A stretch of DNA of 64,000 bases, taken from contig NHZP01000021.1 of assembly GCA_003313425.1 (NCBI GenBank), positions 930,001 to 994,000 on the forward strand, written 5' to 3'. Made by a program: the position numbers and the translations under genes. The notes under the pieces are model-generated. The model saw nothing but the letters and a program-made list of their open reading frames with translations. It was not told the DNA's origin and ran no database searches. The stretch is from Pseudopyrenochaeta lycopersici. Its lineage: Eukaryota > Ascomycota > Dothideomycetes > Pleosporales > Pseudopyrenochaetaceae. Shown piece by piece: positions 1-9,051 of this stretch. How positions within the stretch are numbered: the first letter of the stretch is position 1; every line of letters starts with the position of its first letter.

Positions 1-100
1 GATATTTGAAGACTGGCCATCCGGCTGGAGGAGAAATTGTTTGGGCATTGCCAAGCGTTGCGACTGCAATCAGCGTGGCTACAAGAAAACGAAATGCCAT
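1..100 (-). CDS. 5' end of a secreted-protein gene (partial)
   Basis: The minus strand opens with an ATG at 98-100 and stays in frame to the window edge (33 codons). The first 19 residues form a classic secretion signal: MAFRFL, then a hydrophobic alanine/valine/leucine core, then a small-residue cleavage site around GNA-Q. After the predicted cleavage the chain reads TISPPAGWPVF. The rest of the gene lies outside the window, so the family cannot be named. The signal peptide and the ATG are seen directly; secretion is inferred. Confidence 0.6.
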   Translation of the reverse strand, partial: MAFRFLVATLIAVATLGNAQTISPPAGWPVFKY

Positions 101-173
101 GGTTGTTTTCGTTGTGAAGATGATTGTTGGGCTCAGTTCGTTGACTGACTTACCTTGAATGATGAGAGATAAC

Positions 174-184
174 ATAATATATAC
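174..184 (-). promoter_or_regulatory. Possible TATA box for the partial secreted-protein gene
   Basis: An AT-only run (reads TATATATT on the minus strand) lies about 75 bp upstream of the ATG at position 100. The spacing suits a fungal core promoter. The assignment rests on position and composition only. Confidence 0.35.
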
Positions 185-926
185 AAATAGTTTAGGCACC
201 AGTCATGTGGTCAATCAACCCTCAAGGGTTTCCTTAAAATCAGCCACGCTTCCTACATCAGAACTTCGCGTGGGCCGGATCACAGCCAAGATTTTCCCAA
301 CCCGTATATTCCAAAGCGATCCTAGTTCACTCCGCTCCTAGAAATCTATAGACAGACGATGTTGAAATTCAGGGTTAGGGTTCGGGTTATAACCGAGACT
401 CCCCGGCCGCTTATTCCGAGGCGATCCTAGTCCACTTCCCTTCCAGGAACCTAGGGACTTTTCCTTCAGAGTAAGTCCGATATTTACGCCGCACAACACC
501 ATGGGTAGCAACGGTTTTCGAGCGTCCATCTTGATCGGAAGCGATTACTTTCCTACCAAATTCTAGCCCTATCTCCGCAAAGCCAATTACAAAGTTGTCC
601 GATGAATCTTGAGCATAGTCTAAAAGTCGGACCTTGACAAGATGCATGCGGCACTGTCAAGCTCTCTGGCTCATTAGCGCTTCAAAAAAAAATCCATGCT
701 ACCTCTAAGGTGGCAGTATGCTCAGATGGGCTCCTTGCCCTGTTAAGATTCTCCTTCCTTCTTGAGGCGCAAGACACCCCGCCAAGCATGAGAATAAAGT
801 CAAAGGATGTTGTTCGTGCCATTTTCTTAGGCCATGGAATTGGTCCATACTAATCTAGACGCAGGTTTGGAGACTTTCTAACCCATGTTTTGAAGATCCT
901 GAGAAGGCAAAGACTATGCCTATTGA

Positions 927-933
927 TATATAA
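927..933 (+). promoter_or_regulatory. TATA box upstream of the small secreted protein gene
   Basis: TATATAA sits 110 bp upstream of the ATG at 1043, followed by a pyrimidine-rich stretch before the start codon. This is the expected arrangement for a filamentous-fungal promoter. The site is seen directly; its use is inferred. Confidence 0.45.
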
Positions 934-1042
934 GTTCAATAAGATGCCCATCAAACAGAGTATCAATATCACTCCTATTTCAACTATCAGCTCACTAATT
1001 GTCTCGAGAAGCCGCCCAGCTTAAGCAGATACAACATTTAAG

Positions 1043-1746
1043 ATGAAGTGCCTTTTCCCTCTTTTGGCATCATTGCCATGCATCATTGCCAGCCCAGCTG
1101 TCATCGCAACCGAGGCAGCAATTCTCCTTGTGGAAAGGCACTTGTCGGCCTCCGAGACCGAAAGTAAAGTCCTCAAACCTGGGGCAAAGGAGGTGCTTCG
1201 GCGTTCATGTGGCACCGTGCTCAGTACAGGATCGTTCAAAAACCATCAAATTACTCTAGGTGGTAAGGTCATTCTTCGTCAAAGTAATACGGAAAACGGT
1301 TCTTAACGGAGATATTCAATTTTTGACAAGCAGGGTGGCGGAAGTATTTTTATTGGAGGGAAGATTTATGCTGTCTCTTCAGAGACCAAAGAGTCTGGTG
1401 GAATCATCTGTGGTCGCAGCTTTAGTGCAGATGGCTTCCAACTTGACTGCGAAATCCAGGTACCTGCTACTATCGCACCGTTGGCTACAACATCCAATGT
1501 GAGTACCCCGGATCAAGCTTATTTGTTAGAGGCGTATATTTTCACTTGTAGACAGACGTGGCTTACTATGGGATGTTTTAGTGCTTCTGAAGGCATAGCC
1601 CCGAGCCAGAGTTCCCCTGGTCTGGCATGTATGATGTAGAGCTTGATGACTCCGAGGAAGCTAACAATGGCACCCACCCCGCAGAACTTGCTGAGCGGCA
1701 GCTTCTGGTGCCGAGTGGGTCCGAAATGTCAGTATCATGGCTATAG
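1043..1746 (+). pseudogene. Small secreted protein gene, probably broken
   Basis: The ATG at 1043 begins a signal peptide (MKCLFPLLASLPCIIAS). Exon 1 would run to about 1267, exon 2 is 1334-1498 (GGGSIFIGGKIYAVSS ... GFQLDCEI), and a clean intron with a GTGAGT donor follows (1499-1551). Two things are wrong. The best-looking first donor (GTAAGG at 1263) gives the wrong phase; only a weak GTCATT donor at 1268 keeps the frame. After exon 3 (TDVAYYGMF) there is a TAG at 1579 and a TGA at 1588, yet the same frame then continues as a coding-like acidic tail (PEPEFPWSGMYDVELDD) to a stop at 1744-1746. Either the protein ends early at 139 residues or the tail was lost by two nonsense changes. Paired cysteines and a short length are effector-like, but no family is recognised. 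The first stop could come from CAG and the second from CGA by C-to-T change. Confidence 0.45.
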
Positions 1747-2001
1747 AGGGTGGAAAAAAGATAAAGCTCGTCCTGGATTGCCATAAAAAGGCTTATCCAC
1801 TCAGACAGCAAGTGAGAACGGATTATGGGAAAAGAGAGGCTAATTATGCCAATTATTGAATGTGAAGTACCTTACCATTAATAAGTGGCTATACGATAGT
1901 AAGGTGGCGCATTTAGTAGCTAGATACTTATAAATTGATAGCAGTCTATCTCAATAGATTACCTTGATAGCTACTTTATGTCCTTGTATTTATTTTACCT
2001 A
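1747..2001. other. AT-rich spacer left of the Tc1 element
   Basis: Short AT-rich stretch with no gene seen. It ends in the TA at 2000-2001 that forms one half of the Tc1 target duplication. Confidence 0.4.
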
Positions 2002-2033
2002 CAGTCACACGTCAATTGTTTTGGTTGCCAAGC
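2002..2033 (+). repeat. Left terminal inverted repeat of the Tc1 element
   Basis: Pairs with 3320-3351 in inverted orientation. The inner 16 bp and the outermost CAGT are identical; the differences cluster between them. It directly abuts the TA at 2000-2001. Confidence 0.85.
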
Positions 2034-3319
2034 GAGGTCGCTTAATACGCGTCGCACAACCAGCACATTTCAGCCACCTCTCAAAATGCCACCACGTCGC
2101 CAGTTTGGCACAGAAATCTCAGGAAATGCCTGCCGAGGGCCTAATTTAACGCCTCTAGAGCAACAGGCAATTATCTCTAAAGCTAAGGCTAGTGTTTTAG
2201 TTACAGAGCTTATAGCTAAGTTCAAGCGTTCACTAAATTACATCCGCACTACTATTTAACTTACTCAAACTCGAGCAACACGGGATAAAGCCCCTCGTTC
2301 TAGGTGCCCTTAATTACTATCACCTTATTAGCAAAGGATTATATATCGTACAGTACGCGCGCAGCCTAAGATTAAGTACTTAGAGCTAGCTTAAGCTAGC
2401 GTAGTCGTAAACCACGATAGCACCTCTTTAAAGCTACCTAGCACTAGCACATTATCTTAATTACTTAAGAGACAAGGCCTTACTAAATATCGCTATAAAA
2501 AGCGTCTAAAGCTATACCTAGTTTATACTTAGCAGCGTCGTGCGTTCTATAGGACATACTCTACTTTTCCGTAGCATCGCCGCACTCTTAAGTTCTTAGA
2601 TAAGTGCTTAATTTAGAAGGGCTCAGGCTATAATAATAAGTAGTGCTTTCGCTATCTATAGGAGAAATAGAAGAGAGAGATAATTACTCCTATTAGTACT
2701 AGTAAGAAGCCTGCGTAGATAGTATAGGGCGCTATATAGCTTAATAAACGAGGGCGGGTAAGGAGGAGCAGGCTAGTTATAATAGAGCGCGATCTAAGTG
2801 CTCTATAAGGTAGCTACTCTACTAAAAGTTACATCTAAGCCTTAATAGAGGGTCTCCTGCCTACCTATAAGCGTTTACAGCTCTTTATGCAAGATAACGC
2901 GCGCATCTACACGTTAAGGAGAGTAAGGGCTTAGCTAGCTAAGTAAGGTATTAACACTATTATCTAGCCACCTTACTTACTAGACCTTAACCCTATTAAG
3001 CACCTCTAGTAGCACCTTAAAAAGCATATAAATTACTTCTATCCTTAATATAATAACTATAAGGTAGCTAAACAGGAGTAGGATAGTTTCTATAAGGCCT
3101 TAAAGAGGTGCTGGCGCAGCATACTAAGCAGCCTTATTAAGACGCTGATTTTGAGTATGCCTCGTTGAATTCACGCCTGCAAGAAGGCGCGAGGCTATCA
3201 AACAAAGTACTAGCTCCTAGATATCTCCTCAGCCCAAAAAATCCATATTATTATCAAGTTCAAGGCTATTTTTCTATATTGTTGTGATACAGCCCTAGTG
3301 TTGGCGATACGTGGGGCAA

Positions 3320-3351
3320 GCTTGGCAACCAAAACATATGACCAAGAACTG
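3320..3351 (-). repeat. Right terminal inverted repeat of the Tc1 element
   Basis: Inverted partner of 2002-2033, ending in ACTG immediately before the TA at 3352-3353. Confidence 0.85.
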
Positions 3352-3550
3352 TATTATACTACGCTTTTTAACTCTAAGGATAGCAATAGGTTTCTATACT
3401 TCAGCTCTAGCGTAATCGCTCGCCCTTATAGTAGACTATACTTGATTAGACTATAGCCAGCTTCTATAAGCTTCTAAATAGTCCGTTTAATAGATAACCT
3501 AGATAACTGTTGCCTAGCTCCTTGGTTTTCTTCGACAACTTTCCCTTGCC
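3352..3550 (-). pseudogene. Degraded coding relic next to the Tc1 element
   Basis: On the minus strand one frame runs for about 65 codons with only two internal stops, a TAG and a TAA, both explicable as RIP-converted glutamines. It includes LSIKRTI, KLIEAGYSLIKYSLL and GRAITLELKYRNLL. The stretch ends right at the transposon end, so the element may have jumped into an older gene or repeat. I do not recognise the family. The reading frame is seen; an origin as a gene is inferred. Confidence 0.3.
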
Positions 3551-4612
3551 CTCTGAGAGCCCTACCGTTATAAGAAAACTATAGCAATATTCAACGCAAC
3601 AGGATCTGCTACATACTAGCATACGAGGTCGCTTAGCTACATCCTTCGCATGGGTTGTAACATAGACCTCTTGGGAGCTAACCGCAATTTTCGACCCACT
3701 TTATGGGATTAGCAAGATATTTAGCTAAAATTAACATAGGTTTACACAAGAGAAATGAACTATGTCCTATTTCCTAGTTCTCATCTCGCACTGCTTCATT
3801 CGTGAAGTCTATGGCTCTGAGCGTCTTCTGCCAACCTGGCGGCTGCTTTCGACCCTCTTTTGCTACAACTGGAGCTCGGAAAATGCATTGACTTCAGTTA
3901 GCTTCATTATTCATCAGAATGAGCTAGAGAATTCTGAGTTTGTGTTCCTGGTGAGATTTCATGGAAGATTTGTAGGAGCTTCACGGAAAACATAAAGCCG
4001 CATTGGGGATGGATGCATATTTCAATAGCTTACTGTTGCGAATGACGCGCCGTGACCTATTGGATGGCACTGTTCGCGCTCTGAGTATAACAACAGTTTT
4101 CCACGCTCAAGATCCAGCCTGAGAGCTGGCCCGTGCTGTGGATTGTGCTCAATTAGACCATGTAGCTGGCTCCTACGAGACTGCTGAACCGAGAGTGGTC
4201 CCACATGGATCACATAGATAGCTGTTGCCCAGGTCATTGTTTCTCCTCGACAAGTACTAATATGACTATGCTTCGTGCGTAATTTAATTTTCGAGAATAC
4301 TGAAAAACATTTATTCGTGAATTGAAACGTTACAAATTTCAGGCTTTCTGTAAAAGATCAGTGGACTCCTCCAAGCAAGCATTTGGGGCCAGCAAATCTT
4401 CTGACACTACTGCATAACGTACAAGACAAGCGACTGGTGCATGCAAGTGAACAGCGCACCCCACCAAATTTGGACAATGCGTAAACTTTCATCAAGTATA
4501 GGACTATCTATTTAAGCTCAACAATGTTCTGCTAAAGCCGATATCACTATCGTAATCTTAGCTCTTAATCGCAATCAAATTTAGACTAAAACAAAGGCAA
4601 AGTTGGTGGGGC

Positions 4613-4663
4613 GCGCCGTTCGCTTGCATGCGCCGCTCGCTTGCATGCGCCGCTCGCTTGCCA
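4613..4663. repeat. 17-bp tandem repeat, three copies
   Basis: The unit GCGCCGCTCGCTTGCAT is repeated three times head to tail. The first copy differs by one base, and the third diverges at its last base. It is unusually GC-rich for its surroundings. No function is evident. Confidence 0.8.
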
Positions 4664-5216
4664 TGTACTCACAGTATAGAAAAGTGCCAACCACAACTCA
4701 ACTTACGAAAACGCATTGCAACCAAGTGCATTGCAAAATTGCATGAGTTATGTTATCTCATGATCATAGCGATCACCACAGACATACCCGTCTAGGACAC
4801 CTTTTATATGTTGCCGTTGTCAATGAAAAGGATGGCGGATGATTGTACATGTCGTTGGGATCCCGCTTCGAGGCGGCTTCGTGGTTAACGGAGTTTGCTT
4901 TTACAGTGAGTATGGAAGCGTTCTGAGTGGTCGGTAGGGGCGGTAGGTAAGACCTGGATTTATGCAGGTAACAGTTTGGCAAATAATACGCGTAATCAGA
5001 GTATGGAACTTGGATCTCGGATTTGTAATCGAAGAACTAGTTTATACAAGAATCGCTTTAAAAAGGAAGCAGATAGTTTTTACAGTACCGAAATTTTTAT
5101 CAAAGATGGCAGGACAAGACCACGTGGGCCAATCGTACATAGGTCAGGACTAGATCAGGAGGAGCTATAGCAGCTCCTTTTCAACCTTGCCGAAGCGATT
5201 GCTGCCCTTAATTCTT

Positions 5217-5268
5217 CTCATCATCATTATCGACATCGTTATCATCATCACTATTATCGTCGCGGCCG
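5217..5268. repeat. Degenerate ATC/GAT trinucleotide microsatellite
   Basis: An imperfect run of TCATCATCATTATCG-type triplets. On the minus strand one frame reads as an aspartate-rich stretch ending in a stop, so it could be the acidic tail of an exon, but no splice model joins it convincingly to the gene at 5550-6157. Confidence 0.6.
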
Positions 5269-5549
5269 CTTTCTCACATAGCAATCAAGTAACTAGTCAT
5301 ACACACTTCAGCCTCGCCGTCAGCCCTTGCCCATTCGTAAGACCACATCAACTTCCTTGTTGATGATACTTCCAGAGAATTCGCTCAAAACTATTCCATC
5401 TTCCGCAATACAAATGTGTGGTAGCTTGGCCTCGATGGCCACTGTCATGGGGCATGCCTCTTATGCACAAATCCAGTACTCTCGCCTGCAGAACCATTCG
5501 TCGAACCAAACCTATATTCTTCTTGCATGATAACATGCGTGCGCTGGCT

Positions 5550-6157
5550 TCAGCTTTCCTGAAGGATCACCTTGACTTCGTCTTGCGCTTCTGTATCATT
5601 GTGAGCAGCAGCAACAGAATTTCAATCAGCCTAGCGTCGTCACTTACCTCCAAGTAGATCGACGAAGACCATATCATCATCTACCATCAACTTTCCGTCT
5701 GTAACCAGGTTTAGCTTATGCACATATATATTTTTGCCTGACAAAATTTCAATGTTGGGAACATACTTGTAAAAATCAGTCGATATTCTTCTCCTTCCTT
5801 CTTTGCCGTGACAAGCCGAACTTGCTTTTCATTTTCTGCGTTTGCCTTGTACCATGACACCTTCTTAGGCCCATAGCTGCGATTCTCTGCCAGGTTGCGC
5901 CCCATGATCCACTCTCCACAATGCAGTCGGCTATTTCTGAGGCTAAAGACAGCCGCATCTTTTCCCAGCTTTGCTTGGGTACGGTCTTGGGCGTTGTCGT
6001 CAACTTTTGCAATAGGCCTGCCATTGATTTCAATGGTAAAAAGGGAGGGAATGGAGTCCATTGTTTGAGTTGTGAAGAATCCCAGGAGCCACAATGTGAC
6101 AAGCCCAGATAAACACAAGAGAAAGGTCCGGCCTCGATTCACGCTTGCGGGTGGCAT
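5550..6157 (-). CDS. Small membrane-anchored protein, unknown family
   Basis: The model has three exons: 5767-6157, 5648-5737 and 5550-5590, giving 173 residues from the ATG at 6157 (the frame extends further up only through a TTG). Residues about 10-30 form one hydrophobic segment (TFLLCLSGLVTLWLLGFF), a signal anchor or signal peptide. The remainder is a mixed polar domain (FTIEINGRPIAKVDDN, CGEWIMGRN) that looks beta-rich, ending in VDLLGEAQDEVKVILQES. The second intron (5591-5647, 57 nt) is standard, with a GTAAGT donor. The first (5738-5766) would be only 29 nt, GTATGT to CAG; it restores the frame exactly, but it is very short, so a one-base frameshift is the alternative. No family recognised. 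Confidence 0.5.
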
Positions 6158-7554
6158 TCGACACACTTTGGCCAAGAAATTAGAATGGGAGGAGAATAAG
6201 GAAGCGCTACGATGATCAGATTGAAAGGGACCGGTGGTGACTGTCAGTATCTAATCCTTGGTCTCCTGGTCTCCAACCTGTGTATCGATCTCGATACGAA
6301 TTTTCTCAATGCCTGCCCAGTTTGTTAGACATTGCTCAGGAATAATCAAAGATTATATTGATTGATTGCAGAAGTAAACTTTGTGGGAGGTAAACTATAA
6401 CACAAGGAGGTTGGTAGCCTCTTGAAGGTGGCTGGTAATCTCTTTGACTCTTGGCGAACAGTGAATAGCGCGCCTTGTACTTTCAACGCGTATAGCCTGC
6501 TCGTATTTACCTGCAGCATTGCCGGGCACGACTTCGGTTTTTGTACAAGTAAATATCAAACAATACCGACTCGGGCAGTTGCTTTCGCATTATTCTAGTC
6601 TATGCCCATAGAGTTATAGGGTACCCCACAAGAGCCGTGCCAAGCTCACCGCCTCAGACTTGGCTCTTGCCTCTTTGGGACCGCTTATCGGCGCCGCTGC
6701 ATCACGTCAAAGGAACATCCTCGGCCCGTCTCTCATATCGTCCAGGTATCGCCCCGCCAAGGCACCGAAACGACGTACTGCCTGCTCACGCGCCCTGTTT
6801 GATTGTGGGAGGTAATTCTTGTTCCGTTGTGAGCGAGCTAGCGGCCAATGCCGCGCAATGTGCATATGCCTCCTATGACGACACCTCTTTGCCTACAGTA
6901 CTGAATCATAATCTGTACAAGCGTAAATATAGCTTCATCAATTTGCTGGTAACAACGTGGTCGCACACCCAGGAACAATCAATGTAAATGCTTGTTTTGA
7001 GCCGCTACGTGCAACATATAGGGCTTGTGCGGCCCATGACTATCCATATTTGGCACAGGCAATGGGTGGGTAGATCGTTCGCTCTGGACAGTGTTTCATT
7101 CGCGAGGCCGGAGAAATTATTACGCCCATGTAGAGATAAAGTCAGTTGGATTGAGCTTCCTTTTCGGCTACTACGTCCGCCAATCGGAGATTACGCACTC
7201 TACAACAGACAACAGTATCGCTCCATGGCGGCGTTAGGCACGTTTGAGCTCTCTGACTATCTTACCCTTACAATCTCTGCCAAGGTATCACGTCGTGTGT
7301 TTCTACAGCCTTGGTAATGCTACATCTGGAAGGATGTAAGTAAACCCTAGTATAGAATGTCTTGGAATGTCTGTTGGTACCTGACAGTGCGACTGGATAG
7401 GAAGGTTGTCGTCATTCAAGTCAGAAATCAAGCAGACTACATTCGTCTTCTTGCTCTATAAGTATAGAGCAACCACCAGCCTTGACAAACCAGTCAGTCG
7501 CTTCTTTCTTCAGCTCAACGACCCTCCAGCCTCTCGCTCTCAAGTCTCGCCAAC
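6158..7554. other. Divergent intergenic region before the trypsin gene
   Basis: It separates the leftward small-protein gene from the rightward trypsin gene and must hold both promoters. A frame open from 6637 to 7317 with a single stop at about 6985 lacks a domain and an initial ATG, so I do not call it a gene. The palindromic TATA region at 7451-7472 is listed separately. Confidence 0.45.
7451..7472 (+). promoter_or_regulatory. Palindromic TATA region of the trypsin gene
   Basis: A perfect 10-bp inverted repeat (TTGCTCTATA and TATAGAGCAA) around a 2-base centre contains a TATAAGTATA core, 82 bp upstream of the trypsin ATG. It probably contains the TATA box. The symmetry suggests that a dimeric regulator could also bind here, which is inference. 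Confidence 0.5.
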
Positions 7555-8446
7555 ATGCACGTCAAATCCATCCTGGTCGCCCTTGCGGTTCCTGCCCTCA
7601 TCTCTGGTGCAGCTATTCCTCAGAACGACCCTGAAAACTGGGACGAGAACACCACAGACATTGTTGGTGGCGTAGCCGCCTCCCAGGGCGACCTCCCCTT
7701 CATTGTCAGCGTTCAGCTCTCCGGATCACACTTCTGCGGTGGCACTCTCCTCAATGCCAACACCGTTGTCAGTGCAGCTCACTGCTTCTTCGGTCGTACC
7801 GGCTCCTCATGGAGAATTCGTGCTGGATCCCTTGTATGTAACCGTTTGCGAAATAGGAAGCTGAACATGGCATTTACTTTTCATCGTAGAACAGGGGCTC
7901 TGGCGGAACTCTCTCCACCGTTTCCTCCATTCGTCTCCACCCCAACTACAACGATGACACCTCCGACTACGATATAGCTATCTTGAAGCTCGCAACTGCC
8001 GTCCCAACGAGCTCCACCATTAGCTACGCAACCCTCGCTGCCTCTGGCTCTGATCCCGCTGCTGGATCTACTGTTACTGTAGCCGGCTGGTAAGCTCCCT
8101 ATGTCCTCCAATTGCTTTACAAAAGTCTCATTTTTCCTCCAGGGGAGATACAACCGAGAATGGCAGCAGCCCGGCTCTCCTTCGCAAGGTTGATGTGCCT
8201 GTTGTTTCACGCGCTACCTGCCGTAACAACTATACGGCTTCTCAAATCACTGACCGCATGTTCTGCGCTGGTGTTTCCGCTGGTGGCAAGGATTCTTGCC
8301 AGGGTGACAGTGGCGGCCCCATTGTGAGCTCCTCCAAGGTTCTTCTTGGTGTGGTGTCTTGGGGTGCTGGCTGCGCTCGTCCCGGCAAGCCTGGTGTCTA
8401 CTCTCGCGTTGGCGCTCTTTCATCTTTCATCACCAGCAACTTGTAA
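7555..8446 (+). CDS. Secreted trypsin-like serine protease (S1 family)
   Basis: Three exons (7555-7833, 7890-8089, 8143-8446) encode 260 residues. Residues 1-19 are a signal peptide and 20-35 a short propeptide. The mature chain starts at IVGG (36-39), the N-terminus that S1 zymogens expose on activation. The catalytic triad is complete: His76 in VVSAAHC, Asp121 in DYDIAIL, Ser216 in [10 protein letters not shown]. The aspartate six residues before the serine (210) is the trypsin specificity residue, so cleavage after Lys/Arg is expected. Disulfide cysteines flank His and Ser as in the family. Both introns are standard (56 and 53 nt). The ATG at 7555 is fixed by the signal peptide. Fungal homologues are secreted digestive or host-directed proteases; which role applies here is not shown. 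Confidence 0.97.
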
Positions 8447-8576
8447 AAGAGTGCTCCAATTTCAAGATGAAATGCCACCATTGCTTAATAATATGCGCAT
8501 GGGGTTTGCAGAGATGGGAGGTCCAGGGTAGTCTTGATCCATGAAATAGAAGCTATGTGCGATATCTTTTATCAAT

Positions 8577-8584
8577 ACTGGCTG
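8577..8584. repeat. Left 8-bp target-site duplication of the MITE
   Basis: ACTGGCTG directly abuts the left terminal repeat; the identical octamer directly abuts the right one at 9044-9051. Confidence 0.85.
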
Positions 8585-9043
8585 CAGACTTGTCGTCAAT
8601 ACTGTATTGATTGATAAGGGGTGTATTGACATGGGAATTGATTAGTTTGATACTATTGATATTGAATTGATTGATTGATACCAAAATTGTGATTTTCGCC
8701 ACCTAGTTATTTCGACCACGTGAGTAGGTGTCATGGATGGCGTAGACAGCGGGGAGGAGATGTAGTTCGCATTGACCGATTGAGACCGCCCCGGTCAGTA
8801 AAGGGAGCCATATTGGCTATCAAAGCGGTCGTGGTGGTTGTATAGAGTATGAGACAGAAGAGATTTCAAAATTCAATTGTGGGGAAAACGCGCAAAAAAA
8901 AGCGGTTTCGCGCTTCACGTGATTTCGTGAGTATGGATTGATATATATTGAATTGATAAGGTATGTATTGATATGGATTAGAACACTGATATTGATATGG
9001 ATTGATATATGGATTGATAGGGCTAGTATTGACGACAAGTCTG
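8585..9043. mobile_element. hAT-type miniature inverted-repeat element (MITE)
   Basis: 459 bp bounded by perfect 19-bp inverted repeats, CAGACTTGTCGTCAATACT at 8585-8603 and its complement at 9025-9043. Immediately outside lies an 8-bp direct repeat ACTGGCTG (8577-8584 and 9044-9051), the target duplication length of the hAT superfamily. Both arms are packed with ATTGAT/ATTGAC motifs in the same orientation (about 8605-8690 and 8935-9035), like the subterminal binding sites of hAT transposases. The centre has no coding capacity. It is therefore a non-autonomous element needing a transposase from elsewhere. It sits 138 bp past the trypsin stop codon. The end structure is seen directly; superfamily assignment follows from the 8-bp duplication and CAG terminus. 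Confidence 0.85.
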
Positions 9044-9051
9044 ACTGGCTG
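9044..9051. repeat. Right 8-bp target-site duplication of the MITE
   Basis: Second copy of ACTGGCTG, in direct orientation relative to 8577-8584. Confidence 0.85.

Larger units (their letters stand above)
101..1042. other. Divergent intergenic region
   Basis: This lies between the leftward partial gene and the rightward broken secreted-protein gene. Apart from the two TATA-like sites listed separately I see no convincing gene; the open frames are short and many lack an ATG. A short telomere-like stretch near 370-390 is considered under rejected items. Confidence 0.5.
2002..3351 (+). mobile_element. Tc1/mariner-type DNA transposon, RIP-degraded
   Basis: The element is 1350 bp, flanked by TA on both sides (2000-2001 and 3352-3353), the expected target duplication. 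Its ends are inverted repeats of 32 bp (2002-2033 and 3320-3351) matching at 25 of 32 positions, starting CAGT and sharing the run GTTTTGGTTGCCAAGC. Inside, a transposase relic starts at ATG 2086 (MPPRRQFG) with a helix-turn-helix segment (LTPLEQQAIISKAKA). Near 2881-2910 is the catalytic-aspartate block FMQDNARI, and near 2961-3010 the block PPYLLDLNPIKHL, both hallmarks of Tc1-family DDE transposases. The frame between is riddled with TAG/TAA, as RIP produces from CAG/CAA. Size and ends resemble fungal impala-type elements. It cannot make a working transposase, but the ends look usable by one supplied elsewhere. Confidence 0.88.
3551..5549. other. Intergenic region with no convincing gene
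   Basis: The left part (to about 3760) is AT-rich and RIP-like. The rest contains only short open frames without recognisable domains. It holds a 17-bp triple repeat (4613-4663) and an ATC-rich microsatellite (5217-5268), listed separately. Confidence 0.45.

Noticed and set aside
366..392. Telomere-like TTAGGG-type stretch
   Set aside because: Only about two imperfect units; far too short for a telomere and easily due to chance.
4740..4766. Inverted repeat around a CATGAG motif as a transposon end
   Set aside because: Too short, with no partner at a distance and no target duplication.
6637..7317. Two adjacent open frames (116 and 109 codons) in one frame
   Set aside because: The first begins with GTG, a stop separates them, and neither has a domain or signal peptide.
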